From an uncultured Acetobacteraceae bacterium (GTDB lineage Bacteria; Pseudomonadota; Alphaproteobacteria; Acetobacterales; Acetobacteraceae): a stretch of DNA of 32,164 nucleotides. The notes beneath the pieces were generated by a model that worked only from the letters and a program-made list of their open reading frames with translations, searched no databases and was not told the origin of the DNA. Where the stretch lies: positions 1 through 32,164 of the forward strand of contig CAIRCM010000123.1 of NCBI GenBank assembly GCA_903877125.1. Direction: 5' to 3'. Below, one piece after another: positions 1-7,425 of the stretch. Every line of letters starts with the position of its first letter. The stretch's first letter is position 1. Both the position numbers and the translations under genes were made by a program.

Positions 1-662
1 CCGCCGGACAGTCCGCCGACGCCGACGCCGGCGCCCGGGCCCGAGGCACTGCCCGAGCCTGCCGGCCCGCCGCCGGGCACGATACCGGTGCCGCCGGCGT
101 TTCCGGTGCCGGAGAAAACACCGCCACCGCCGCTGGCACCCAGGCCGCCGCCGCCGCCGCCGATATACCCGTTTGAACTGCCGCCATTGCCGCCGAGGCC
201 ACCGCCACCGCCGGCGGTGTTTACGCTCGTGCCGGCTTTGCCGCCGGCCGCGATGTCCCCGCTGAACGAGACGTTGGTCAATGTCACGCTGCCCGCATCG
301 CCGGGCACATTGGAACCGATGAACAGCCCGCCGCCCAAGCCGGCCCCGCCACCGCCGCCGCTGCCGCCCGCGCCGCCCAGGGCCTTCAAATTCGCCAGGG
401 CGAGGTTCGAAACCGCCAGCGCTCCGGCGTAGACGAAGAGGCCGCGCTGGGTCCCTCCTCCATCGAGCGTGAAGCCATTGCCGATCAGGTTCACGGTCAC
501 GCCGCTGGCGAGGTTGAAGGCCTCCAGCGCCGTTGCGCCGAGCGCGATGTTGGTGCCGACATCGATCTCATAGGTGCCGCTGTTCGCGGCCTCCCCGTCG
601 GCGGTTCTGATCAGGGTGTTGAGCTGGGCGACGGAAGTGACGGTGCCGAGGTTGATCGTCAT
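1..662 (-). CDS. Glycine-rich beta-helix surface protein, N-terminal part (runs off window)
   Basis: An open frame runs on the minus strand from an ATG at 662 to the left edge, giving 220 codons with no stop, so the gene is partial. The first ~85 residues are an ordinary N-terminal region (MTINLGTVTSVAQLN, then IALGATALEAFNLASG). After this the chain becomes dominated by Gly, Ala and Ser with runs such as GGSGGGGGAGLGGG, typical of PGRS-like or right-handed beta-helix surface proteins of Acetobacteraceae and Bradyrhizobiaceae. No classical signal peptide is visible, which is common for type I secreted or Hint-type proteins. An AAGGTG ribosome site precedes the ATG by about 9 bases. The role is probably extracellular (adhesin or matrix), but the C-terminus that would show the secretion route is outside the window. 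Confidence 0.75.
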   Translation of the reverse strand, partial: MTINLGTVTSVAQLNTLIRTADGEAANSGTYEIDVGTNIALGATALEAFNLASGVTVNLIGNGFTLDGGGTQRGLFVYAGALAVSNLALANLKALGGAGGSGGGGGAGLGGGLFIGSNVPGDAGSVTLTNVSFSGDIAAGGKAGTSVNTAGGGGGLGGNGGSSNGYIGGGGGGLGASGGGGVFSGTGNAGGTGIVPGGGPAGSGSASGPGAGVGVGGLSG

Positions 663-823
663 GGTTGTAGCACCTTGCTCGTGCGGCTGCGTACGGAGAG
701 CGCAGGTGTCGTCCCACCAACCGGTCCGCGATGGCTCGCCCGATTTGCGGCTGCAAAAACCCTATGCCGGACCGTCGTTTCTTTACGCTGTGGGCAAAAA
801 TAATGAAGAATTTCGCGTTATTG

Positions 824-1051
824 TCAACGCCGGTTTGTCGATACGGTCGACGTCGACGGTATCAAGTTGATGCCGATGAGATCGACGACGGCGCCACTCG
901 CGACGTTGAACGCCTCCAACGGGGTCGTCCCGAGTGCGATCGAACCGTCGATGTCGATGGTGAGGGTGTTGCCGCTGGTCAGCGTCGTGGCCGAGACGAT
1001 GGCGCTGTTCAGTTGAGCGACCGAGGTGACGGTGATGGACGATCCGCTCAT
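824..1051 (-). pseudogene. Degenerate duplicate of the N-terminus of the neighbouring glycine-rich protein
   Basis: A 75-codon frame starts at the ATG at 1051 and stops at 824. It reads MSGSSITVTSVAQLNSAIVS and then IALGTTPLEAFNVASGAVVD. This lines up with the first ~65 residues of the downstream gene (shared VTSVAQLN, and IALG-T-LEAFN-ASG-V-LIG). The similarity ends exactly where the other copy enters its glycine-rich part, and a stop follows after ~15 unrelated residues. I read it as the surviving 5' end of a tandemly duplicated gene whose repeat body was deleted. A short expressed peptide cannot be excluded, since an AGG-containing ribosome site lies a few bases upstream of the ATG. Confidence 0.6.
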
Positions 1052-1560
1052 GCGCCTGATCCGTTCATGCCTCGGCACCGGGACCGCGCGTCGCGCCAGA
1101 CCACTCTCCCTGATCTGGCGGCAGATGCGAAAAGTTTGCGGCTTTCCGGACGGGCGACAAGCGTTTTGGGCGGCGTGCGCGACGTTTTGTCGGCACCTTG
1201 GCAGGCGATGCCGAGCGAGCGGAGGGAATTGGGGGGCTTCTGTTGCCCGGTGCCCCCCGAACCGCGCGTGTCTCTGCTGTTTAGGCAGCTACCGCGAATG
1301 CCTCATGGTTATCATTGGCATTTGTAAATTAGCCCGATAACGGCGGTACAATGCCGGGCAAAAGATACGTCTTTACCACGCGTGTCGAGCCTGTGTCGCC
1401 CCCATGACCCCGGATAACAACGGGGGTGAATGGTGGAGGCGCCGGGCACTGCCCCCGGGTCCACAACGCTTATTCCACGGATCGTTTATCACCATAGTCA
1501 GCAAGCTGACGCGCGAGATATAGGCACTCCCCACCCAGATGGAAAGAGGGAAACCGAGTC
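1052..1560. other. Non-coding gap upstream of thyX
   Basis: About 500 bases lie without a convincing gene. Visible structures are a strong hairpin (GGGGGGC at 1231-1237 pairing with GCCCCCC at 1252-1258, 14-base loop) and a 26-base imperfect palindrome at 1297-1322 with AATGCC/GGCATT ends. A C-rich/G-rich pair lies around 1398-1427. Neither hairpin is followed by a T-run on either strand, so they do not look like intrinsic terminators. The thyX promoter must lie here, but no strong -35/-10 pair stands out. Confidence 0.4.
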
Positions 1561-2499
1561 GTGCCCCTGACCGACGATCAGACCGCCGAAATCGCCGCTG
1601 CTCGGGAAGCCTCCGCGATCACTCGCCGGCCCACGGTGCCGGCGCTGGAGGCGATGTTGTTTCAGGCGATGCCGGTGCTGGACCATGGGTTCGTGCGGGT
1701 GATCGACTACATGGGCGACGATGCGGCGATCGTGCAGGCGGCGCGCGTGTCGTACGGGCGGGGGACAAAGCGGGTGCAGGAGGATGCGGGGCTGATCCGG
1801 TATCTGATGCGGCACCGGCACTCCACCCCGTTCGAAATGTGCGAGATCAAATACCACGTCAAACTGCCGATCTTCGTCGCGCGGCAGTGGATCCGGCACC
1901 GGACGGCGAACGTGAACGAATACTCGGCGCGGTATTCGATCCTGGACCGGGAGTTCTACATCCCCGAACCCGAGCACCTGGCGGCCCAGTCGGTGGCGAA
2001 CCGGCAGGGGCGCGGGGATGTGCTGTCGGGGGAGGACGCGGCGCGGGTGCTGGATATGCTGCGCGGCGATGCGATGCAGACCTACGACCACTACGCCGAG
2101 ATGCTGAACGAGGACGACACTGGAACGCCGCGCGACCCCGAACGCCCGGGTTTGGCGCGCGAACTGGCTCGGATGAATTTGACGCTGAACACATACACGC
2201 AGTGGTACTGGAAGACCGATCTGCACAATCTGCTGCATTTTCTGTCGCTGCGGGCGGACGCGCACGCGCAGTATGAAATCCGCGTCTATGCTAAGGAAAT
2301 GCTGAAGACGGTCGAAGCCTGGGTGCCGCTGGCATGTCAGGCATTCCGCGATTACCGGCTGGGCGCGGTGACGCTGTCGGCGCAGATGCTGGCGGTGGTG
2401 AAGCGGATGCTGGGCGGGGAGGCGGTGGCGCAGGCGGACAGCGGTCTGAGCAAGCGGGAGTGGGGGGAGTTGATGGGGGTTTTGGGGCGGGACGATTGA
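1561..2499 (+). CDS. thyX: Flavin-dependent thymidylate synthase ThyX
   Basis: The 312-aa product converts dUMP to dTMP using methylene-tetrahydrofolate, FAD and NADPH, as the alternative to ThyA in cytosolic DNA-precursor synthesis. The ThyX signature [11 protein letters not shown] lies at residues 112-122. A second conserved block, [12 protein letters not shown], lies at 81-92 in the substrate and flavin-binding region. The length is longer than the ~220-250 aa of many ThyX proteins but common in Alphaproteobacteria. The chosen start is a GTG at 1561, preceded by an AGAGGG ribosome site about 10 bases upstream. The gene stands alone: the next plus-strand genes belong to a toxin-antitoxin-like patch. 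Whether the genome also carries thyA cannot be told from here. Confidence 0.96.
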   Translation: MPLTDDQTAEIAAAREASAITRRPTVPALEAMLFQAMPVLDHGFVRVIDYMGDDAAIVQAARVSYGRGTKRVQEDAGLIRYLMRHRHSTPFEMCEIKYHVKLPIFVARQWIRHRTANVNEYSARYSILDREFYIPEPEHLAAQSVANRQGRGDVLSGEDAARVLDMLRGDAMQTYDHYAEMLNEDDTGTPRDPERPGLARELARMNLTLNTYTQWYWKTDLHNLLHFLSLRADAHAQYEIRVYAKEMLKTVEAWVPLACQAFRDYRLGAVTLSAQMLAVVKRMLGGEAVAQADSGLSKREWGELMGVLGRDD

Positions 2500-2647
2500 C
2501 ACCCCATCCGTGAATCGCGTATGAGTTAAGGTATCTTTGAGGGTGCCTAGCGGCGCTTGCGTTTTATGAACTCGACATTTTGGATTTTTCACATGACATC
2601 GCCGATTTCGGCCACGACGTTGCCAAATTTGAGCTGGAGGAAAAAAA

Positions 2648-2941
2648 ATCTATTCGTTTCAATCCTTCGAACTCGACGGGGATTTCATCATTGCCGACGT
2701 CACGGACACGATGCGGCATTGGCAAATCGCCGCGACGATCGAGTTCGTCGGCAATACGGCAACGTTACACGGATTTCACATGCAGGGGCCTGGGCCAAAC
2801 ACGACTGGCAAAGCCGAGCTTCGCGCTTTGGCTACATGGCTGAAGGGTGAGTTAAATGTTGACGAACTCAGAATTGAAGGCGCGACTCGGACATCGGGTG
2901 CAAATCCGGGGCGCAGACCCCAGCCCCTCATTTTCCGGTGA
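2648..2941 (+). CDS. Small unknown protein paired with an XRE regulator (possible toxin), start codon unclear
   Basis: I do not recognise the family. The frame from 2633 to the stop at 2941 reads like a real compact protein, with FELDGDFIIADVTD, then TLHGFHMQGPGPNTTGKAEL and a C-terminal LRIEGATRTSGANPGRRP. The only in-frame ATG (2711) would cut off this well-formed N-terminus. A very good ribosome site, GGAGG at 2636-2640, is followed by seven A residues and then ATC at 2648, exactly where a start is expected. So either a rare ATC start is used, or the A-run at 2641-2648 marks a frameshift from the upstream frame (which reads LDFSHDIADFGHDVAKFELE up to that run). It lies directly before, or overlaps, the XRE gene, an arrangement typical of type II toxin-antitoxin pairs. 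A toxin role is inference only. Confidence 0.5.
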   Translation: MYSFQSFELDGDFIIADVTDTMRHWQIAATIEFVGNTATLHGFHMQGPGPNTTGKAELRALATWLKGELNVDELRIEGATRTSGANPGRRPQPLIFR

Positions 2942-3371
2942 GACGGCGACGTTGGTGCTGCGCCTGACCGGACCGTTGGACCAGCCGATATCGGTCGTTC
3001 GGTGGCTACGCGATGCCGGACTGACATCGCGTACCGCTCACGCCGTGATCAACCGCTTGGCCGAAGCACGTCTGGCCGTGTGCGACGTGGCCGAGGGCGC
3101 CGACATCGCGGCCTTGGCCGCCGGTCTCGCGAAGATGAACATTCACACGAGCCGCCGGCGGACATTCGCACCGGACTTGATCCCGGAGGTGCGCGCTCGG
3201 CACGGCCTCTCACAGCGAGAGTTCGCGGCGATGCTTGGGATCGATGTCGGTGCGCTCCGAAATTGGGAGCAGGGTCGCAACAAACCGGATGTCGCGACGT
3301 TGGGTCTCATTACAGCCTTCGACACCTCGCCCGCGATCATCGAGCATGCCACGCTGGAACCCATCGTCTGA
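2856..3371 (+). CDS. XRE-family helix-turn-helix regulator, likely antitoxin
   Basis: The 171-aa product has a C-terminal Cro/C1-type helix-turn-helix: HGLSQREFAAMLGIDVGALR at about 115-134, then NWEQGRNKPD. Before it lies a ~65-residue domain (PLDQPISVVRWLRDAGLTSR onward) whose pattern resembles the L7/L12 C-terminal/ClpS-like fold; that resemblance is my reading of the pattern. The ATG at 2856 would overlap the upstream gene by 86 bases. The first recognisable domain starts only at ~33, so a TTG at 2952 or GTG at 2955, just after the upstream stop and behind GGTGAG, may be the true start. HTH proteins of this form commonly bind their own operator and neutralise a partner toxin. Here the partner could be the preceding small protein. 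Confidence 0.75.
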   Translation: MLTNSELKARLGHRVQIRGADPSPSFSGETATLVLRLTGPLDQPISVVRWLRDAGLTSRTAHAVINRLAEARLAVCDVAEGADIAALAAGLAKMNIHTSRRRTFAPDLIPEVRARHGLSQREFAAMLGIDVGALRNWEQGRNKPDVATLGLITAFDTSPAIIEHATLEPIV

Positions 3372-3374
3372 CAA

Positions 3375-3593
3375 ATGGCAAAGTTGAAACTGACCGATCC
3401 CATCGTGCGCCGGTGGGGTGCCATCGGCGGCCTGACGAAGCGGTTGACCGGCCAATCGCCGCCGGTCGTCGATACGTTGCTGGCAGCGACGACGATTGAG
3501 CACGATTTGTGCTTGGTCACGCGCAACATACGCGATGTGGAGCATAGCGGCGCAAGGCTGTTGAATCCGTGGGATAGCGACCCGGCCGGCTAG
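3375..3593 (+). pseudogene. C-terminal fragment of a VapC-type PIN-domain toxin
   Basis: The 72-aa frame reads PIVRRWGAIGGLTKR and then PPVVDTLLAATTIEHDLCLV and TRNIRDVEHSGARLLNPW. This is the conserved second half of VapC PIN nucleases, including the D of PPVVDTLLAA and the TRN motif. Full-length VapC is about 130-140 aa. The N-terminal ~65 residues with the first catalytic aspartate and the glutamate are missing, so nuclease activity is unlikely. It starts three bases after the stop of the XRE gene, suggesting a recombination event placed the fragment in this operon. No vapB antitoxin frame was seen next to it. Confidence 0.7.
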
Positions 3594-3629
3594 AGCACGA
3601 TCAGGTCAAGTTGACCCGATCATGCTCTA
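3591..3629. repeat. Near-perfect extragenic palindrome (possible bidirectional terminator)
   Basis: Two 19-base arms centred on G3610 pair with only two mismatches (C3598/A3622 and A3603/C3617). The core is AGAGCACGATCAGGTCAA against its complement. It sits between the convergent ends of the VapC fragment and mazF. A second, weaker symmetrical stretch follows around 3641-3693 (GATCGCGTGATT, then CGATCACAC). The sequence type resembles dispersed AGAGCATGATC palindromes found between alphaproteobacterial genes. A role in ending transcription from both sides is plausible. Confidence 0.65.
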
Positions 3630-3691
3630 TAAGTCTTTGTTTGATCGCGTGATTCACGCCGCCGTGTGATTCCACCTCCGGCGATCACACT

Positions 3692-4030
3692 CTAATCCTC
3701 GAACATCTCGCGCAACGTGGCCAGGGTCAGCGTCAGTGTCGCGGCATCGACCGGCCCCAACCGCTGGACCAGCCGTAATTTGTCGAGCGTTCGCATCTGG
3801 TCCAGCACGATCAACCCATCCTTACGCTGAAAGCGAACCGGAACGCGGTACGGTGCCGACCGGCTGCCGGTCGTCATGGGGACGACGGTGACCGTCCGAA
3901 GGTGATCGTGCATTTCGGGCGGGGACACGATCAGGCAAGGCCGGGTCTTTTGGATTTCGCTGCCGATGGTCGGATCGAGGGCCGCGAGCCAGACTTCTCC
4001 GCGGGCGACCGTTGCCGGCCGTGTCACCAC
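3692..4030 (-). CDS. mazF: MazF/PemK-family endoribonuclease toxin
   Basis: The ~112-aa product carries the MazF signature near its start (RGEVWLAALDPTIGSEIQKT, then RPCLIVSPP) and the later blocks VTVVPMTTG and LDQMRTLDKLRL. Proteins of this family cut mRNA at short sequences and are held inactive by the partner antitoxin. A longer frame exists upstream, but the codons before 4030 belong to the mazE reading frame. The GTG at 4030 or the adjacent GTG at 4027 overlaps the mazE stop (GTGGTGA), so the pair is translationally coupled. Family length is about 110 aa, and the gene appears intact. Confidence 0.9.
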   Translation of the reverse strand: MVTRPATVARGEVWLAALDPTIGSEIQKTRPCLIVSPPEMHDHLRTVTVVPMTTGSRSAPYRVPVRFQRKDGLIVLDQMRTLDKLRLVQRLGPVDAATLTLTLATLREMFED

Positions 4031-4275
4031 GTCAGTTCGGCATCGCCAATGTTGCCGAATTCGGTCCAGACCAACCGATCGTCGCCCGCCGCGATGTCGC
4101 GCGACGCATCCGCCCATCCGGCGCGTTTGGCACGGGGCGCTGGGGTCAGAACCAAACGATCGCCGTCCCGGCGCAGATCGACGGCATCGCCCGCTACCAA
4201 CCCCAAATCGGCGAGGATGGCCTTGGGGATGATCACGCCGGCGGAGTTGCCCAGTTTACGAACGGATGTGTACAT
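4024..4275 (-). CDS. mazE: MazE-type AbrB/SpoVT-domain antitoxin
   Basis: The 83-aa product begins MYTSVRKLGNSAGVIIPKAI, the swapped-hairpin AbrB DNA-binding domain of MazE antitoxins. An acidic and aromatic C-terminal tail (DDRLVWTEFGNIGDAELTW) would wrap the toxin. It binds the mazEF promoter and neutralises MazF. The frame stays open far upstream, but that part is antisense to ribokinase. The ATG at 4275 has AGAGG 6 bases upstream. It is transcribed divergently from the ribokinase gene and overlaps mazF. Confidence 0.9.
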   Translation of the reverse strand: MYTSVRKLGNSAGVIIPKAILADLGLVAGDAVDLRRDGDRLVLTPAPRAKRAGWADASRDIAAGDDRLVWTEFGNIGDAELTW

Positions 4276-4299
4276 GCAAGGCCTCTTATGTCCCGCAGG

Positions 4300-4328
4300 C
4301 CAATAGCATACGAACGCCGTCGTTGCAA
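4300..4328 (-). promoter_or_regulatory. Candidate sigma-70-type promoter of mazEF
   Basis: On the minus strand TTGCAA (4328-4323) and TATTGG (4305-4300) are separated by 17 bases and lie 25 bases above the mazE ATG. The -35 box is good and the -10 box is weak. The 72-base divergent region is shared with the ribokinase gene, so MazE binding here could affect both. Confidence 0.35.
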
Positions 4329-4347
4329 CTTTGTTGGAACACCCCCG

Positions 4348-5214
4348 ATGATCGTCGTTTTTGGCTCCATCAATCTCGACCTGATCTTCCCCCTCCCCCA
4401 CATCCCCGCCCCGGGGGAGACGGTGCTTGGCCCCACCACCCGGATCGAGCCCGGCGGCAAGGGCGCCAATCAGGCGGTGGCCGCCGCCAGGGACGGCGCG
4501 CGGGTGATCATGGCCGGCGCGGTGGGGCGGGATGCGCTGGCGACGGATGCGCTGCGGTTGCTGCGCGACGCCAACGTCGATCTGAGCCGCGTGGCGGAGG
4601 CCGATGCCGCCACCGGTTGCGCGGCTATCGCCGTCGATCCGCAGGGCCGCAATGCGATCGCGGTCGGGTCGGGGGCCAATCTGTTCGCCTGTGCCAGCCA
4701 GATCGAGGACGCGTTGCTTACACCCGAGACAACCCTGCTGTTGCGGATGGAAGTGCCGGCCGATCAAACCGTCGCGCTGATCCGTCGAGCGAGGGCGCGG
4801 GGGGCTCGGACGGTTTTGAATTTGGCACCGGCTTTGCCGATCGATGCGTTGCGCGAGGTCGATATCCTGGTGGTGAATGAAACGGAGGCTGAATGGCTTG
4901 CCGCCCGGCTCGGCACCGCGGCATCGGCGGCGGCGATCCAGGACGTGCTGGGGGCGACGGTGATACGCACCCTCGGGGGGGACGGGCTGGAGACCGCGGC
5001 CGAACGCATTCCCGCCCGGCGCATCACGCCGGTCGACACGACGGCCGCCGGGGATTGTTTTGTCGGTGTGCTGGGGGCGGCGCTCGACCGGGGGCAGTCG
5101 CTGACCGAGGCCCTGCACCGCGCGACCGCGGCAGCCGCCTTGTGCTGCACGAAGCCGGGCAGCCAGGGGAGCGTGCCTTGGGCGGCGGAGACGGACGCGT
5201 TCCTCCAGGGCTAG
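4348..5214 (+). CDS. rbsK: Ribokinase-like PfkB-family sugar kinase
   Basis: The 288-aa product would phosphorylate ribose (or a related pentose or nucleoside) with ATP in the cytosol. It starts MIVVFGSINLDLIF, the usual ribokinase N-terminus. GGKGANQA at 36-43 is the substrate-binding glycine motif. VNETE at 176-180 and DTTAAGD at 230-236, containing the catalytic Asp236, follow, and the C-terminal GSQGSVP matches the adenine-side loop of ribokinases. A long in-frame extension upstream is antisense to mazE and is rejected in favour of the ATG at 4348. No ribose transporter or repressor is adjacent, so the true substrate is uncertain. The next gene starts 56 bases downstream and may be cotranscribed. 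Confidence 0.88.
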   Translation: MIVVFGSINLDLIFPLPHIPAPGETVLGPTTRIEPGGKGANQAVAAARDGARVIMAGAVGRDALATDALRLLRDANVDLSRVAEADAATGCAAIAVDPQGRNAIAVGSGANLFACASQIEDALLTPETTLLLRMEVPADQTVALIRRARARGARTVLNLAPALPIDALREVDILVVNETEAEWLAARLGTAASAAAIQDVLGATVIRTLGGDGLETAAERIPARRITPVDTTAAGDCFVGVLGAALDRGQSLTEALHRATAAAALCCTKPGSQGSVPWAAETDAFLQG

Positions 5215-5270
5215 GCCAACCCCGCCCCGGCGTGGCAAACTGCCGGCACTGCCGAAGGGAACGTCAAACC

Positions 5271-6026
5271 ATGCATCAATTCGAGATCGACAAAGCCGCC
5301 GCATTGCTGGCGAAAGCCCGCCGCGACATGGTGCCGCTGCCCGGCCTGCCCGTGGCGTTGCAGCCGAAGACGATCGACGAAGGTCACGCGATTCAGGACG
5401 CCACAAGCAAGGCGCTGGGCAAGCTGATCGCCGGTTTCAAGGCGATGTGCCCGCCGGGGCAGCAGCCCAACCGCGGTATCCTTTATGCCGGGACGATCCA
5501 TGCCTCCCCCTGCGCGTTGACGTCGGCCACGGCCCCGCAATGCGGCGTCGAAGCGGAGGTCGCTTTCGTCTACCGCCAGAACCTGCCGGACCGGGCGGTA
5601 CCCTACTCGCGTAACGAGGTCGCCGCGGTCGTCGATGCCGTCGCCGCGATCGAAATCGTGCACAGCCGTTACGACATCACGAAACCGCTGTCGAACCTGG
5701 AGAAGCTGGCCGACAGCATCATGAACGCCGGTCTGGTCCACGACGTTCCGAACGCGGATTGGCGGTCGTTGGACCTGGAAACCATCAAGGTGACGATGAC
5801 GGTCAACGGTGCCCCGTTCAAGGAGAAGAACGGCGGTCACCCGATCAACGACCCGCTCGCCGTCGCGGTCGAGATGGCCAACATGTGGCGGTCCAAGGGT
5901 GGCGTGCGTGCGGGGCAGATCGTGACCTGCGGGTCCTACACCGGTCTGGACTACCTCAAGCCGGGGGACACCTGTTCCGTCACATTCGCGGGCCTGGGCA
6001 GCGCGACGGTGACTTTCACCGCATAG
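5271..6026 (+). CDS. 2-keto-4-pentenoate hydratase / fumarylacetoacetate hydrolase-family protein
   Basis: The 251-aa product fits the MhpD-like branch of the FAH superfamily. These are metal-dependent enzymes that hydrate 2-hydroxypenta-2,4-dienoate in aromatic meta-cleavage pathways, or decarboxylate related acids. Visible family blocks are QPKTIDEGHAIQDATSKALG near residue 30, GVEAEVAFVY with the metal-binding glutamates at about 95-104, and the C-terminal GSYTGLDYLKPGDTCSVTF. The ATG at 5271 is preceded by AAGGGA at a suitable distance. No other catabolic meta-cleavage gene is nearby, so the substrate cannot be assigned. It converges on ntrX with one base between the two stops. Confidence 0.85.
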   Translation: MHQFEIDKAAALLAKARRDMVPLPGLPVALQPKTIDEGHAIQDATSKALGKLIAGFKAMCPPGQQPNRGILYAGTIHASPCALTSATAPQCGVEAEVAFVYRQNLPDRAVPYSRNEVAAVVDAVAAIEIVHSRYDITKPLSNLEKLADSIMNAGLVHDVPNADWRSLDLETIKVTMTVNGAPFKEKNGGHPINDPLAVAVEMANMWRSKGGVRAGQIVTCGSYTGLDYLKPGDTCSVTFAGLGSATVTFTA

Positions 6027-6027
6027 T

Positions 6028-7425
6028 CTACCCCGCCACCCGTTCGTCGGAATGCACCCCAAGCTGCTTGAGCTTGCGGTGCAGGGCGCTGCGCTCCATC
6101 CCGACGAATTGGGCGGTGCGGGAGATATTGCCGCCGAACCGCACCAGTTGCGCCTGCAGATACTGCGTTTCGAACATGTCCCGAGCCTCGCGCAGCGGCA
6201 GGGCCATGATGTCCGCGCCGGGGTCGGCATTCAATTGCACCGGCACGCGCGAACCGATCTCCGGCGGCAGCATTTCCGCTCGGATTGGGTCCGAGGCGCC
6301 GCCGGGCGCCATGATCAGCAGCCAGTCCATGACGTTGCGCAATTGCCGCACATTGCCCGGCCAGTCGTAGGCCTGGAGCGCTGCCAGCGCATCGGCCGAC
6401 AATTCCCGAGCGGGCATGCCTGAGCTTTCGGCGGAGCGGGCGATGAAATAGTGCGCCAGAATCGGGACGTCCTCTCGCCGCTCCTTCAGCGCGGGCACTT
6501 TCATCGGCACGACGGACAGGCGGTAGAACAGATCCTCGCGGAAGCGTCCGGCGGCGATTTCGGCCTGGAGGTCCTTGTTGGTGGCCGACAGCACTCGCAC
6601 GTCCACCTTGACGCGCGCCGAACCGCCGAGGCGTTCGAACGTCTGGTCCTGCAAGGCGCGCACGATTTTGCCCTGGGTTTCCAGCGGCATGTCGGACACT
6701 TCGTCCAGCAGCAGCGTGCCGCCGTGGGCGCGTTCCAGCACACCGGCCCGGCGAGGGTGCGCGACGGGATCGGGTCCAGCTTCCATGCCGAACAATTCTT
6801 CCTCGAAGCGGGCGGGGTTCAGGGTGGCACAGTTCAACGCGACGAAGGGCCCTTCCGCGCGCCGGGACCGCATGTGGATCATACGCGCGACCACGTCCTT
6901 GCCGGACCCGGCCGGCCCGTGGATCAGTACCCGCGATCCCGTCGGCGCGACACGCTCGACCGAGGTGCGCAGTTGTTGCATCGCTGGGGAGTCGCCGGTC
7001 AGCTTCGCCTCGGGCCCCGCGCGCAGGCGCAGTTCGGCGTTTTCCCGAGCCAGTGCCGCCGCTTCGAGGGCGCGGCGGATCACCAGCAGCAGGCGGTCGG
7101 ACTGGAATGGTTTCTCGATGAAATCGTAGGCGCCCTGCTGGATCGCACCGACGGCGATCTCGATCGTGCCGTGGCCGGAAATCAGCACGACCGGCACATG
7201 CGGTTCTTCGCTGTGGAAGCTTTGCAGCAGGCCGATTCCGTCCATGCGGGAGCCCTGCAGCCACACATCCAGGATCACCAGGGATGGGCGTCGGGTCCGG
7301 AACGCCATCAAGGCAGCGTCGGAGTCGCCGGCGACCCGTGTTTCGTAGCCTTCGTCGCTCAAAATGCCTTCGATCAGCAGCCGGATATCCGGCTCATCGT
7401 CGACGATCAGAATATCATGCGCCAT
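6028..7425 (-). CDS. ntrX: Nitrogen/redox response regulator NtrX
   Basis: The 465-aa product has a receiver domain (about 1-120, phosphoacceptor Asp53 in ILDVWL, conserved Lys105), an AAA+ domain and a Fis-type helix-turn-helix at the C-terminus (GNISRTAQFVGMERSALHRK). Walker A is GPAGSGKD at 170-177 and Walker B GGTLLLDE at 235-242. The GAFTGA loop that touches sigma-54 is absent. At the place where NtrC has it, this protein reads MEAGPDPVAHPRRAG, so it is unlikely to be a sigma-54 activator. Absence of this loop is, as I recall, also described for other alphaproteobacterial NtrX. It would be phosphorylated by NtrY. Its start overlaps the end of ntrY by 11 bases. The trkA and hfq genes that often follow ntrX in Alphaproteobacteria are not here. 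Confidence 0.96.
   Translation of the reverse strand: MAHDILIVDDEPDIRLLIEGILSDEGYETRVAGDSDAALMAFRTRRPSLVILDVWLQGSRMDGIGLLQSFHSEEPHVPVVLISGHGTIEIAVGAIQQGAYDFIEKPFQSDRLLLVIRRALEAAALARENAELRLRAGPEAKLTGDSPAMQQLRTSVERVAPTGSRVLIHGPAGSGKDVVARMIHMRSRRAEGPFVALNCATLNPARFEEELFGMEAGPDPVAHPRRAGVLERAHGGTLLLDEVSDMPLETQGKIVRALQDQTFERLGGSARVKVDVRVLSATNKDLQAEIAAGRFREDLFYRLSVVPMKVPALKERREDVPILAHYFIARSAESSGMPARELSADALAALQAYDWPGNVRQLRNVMDWLLIMAPGGASDPIRAEMLPPEIGSRVPVQLNADPGADIMALPLREARDMFETQYLQAQLVRFGGNISRTAQFVGMERSALHRKLKQLGVHSDERVAG

Noticed and set aside
1231-1258. GGGGGGC/GCCCCCC hairpin as a rho-independent terminator
   Set aside because: There is no T-run after the stem on either strand and no gene end nearby.
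4276-5406. Long upstream extension of the mazE frame
   Set aside because: It is antisense to ribokinase and to the start of the hydratase gene. The AbrB domain begins at the ATG at 4275.
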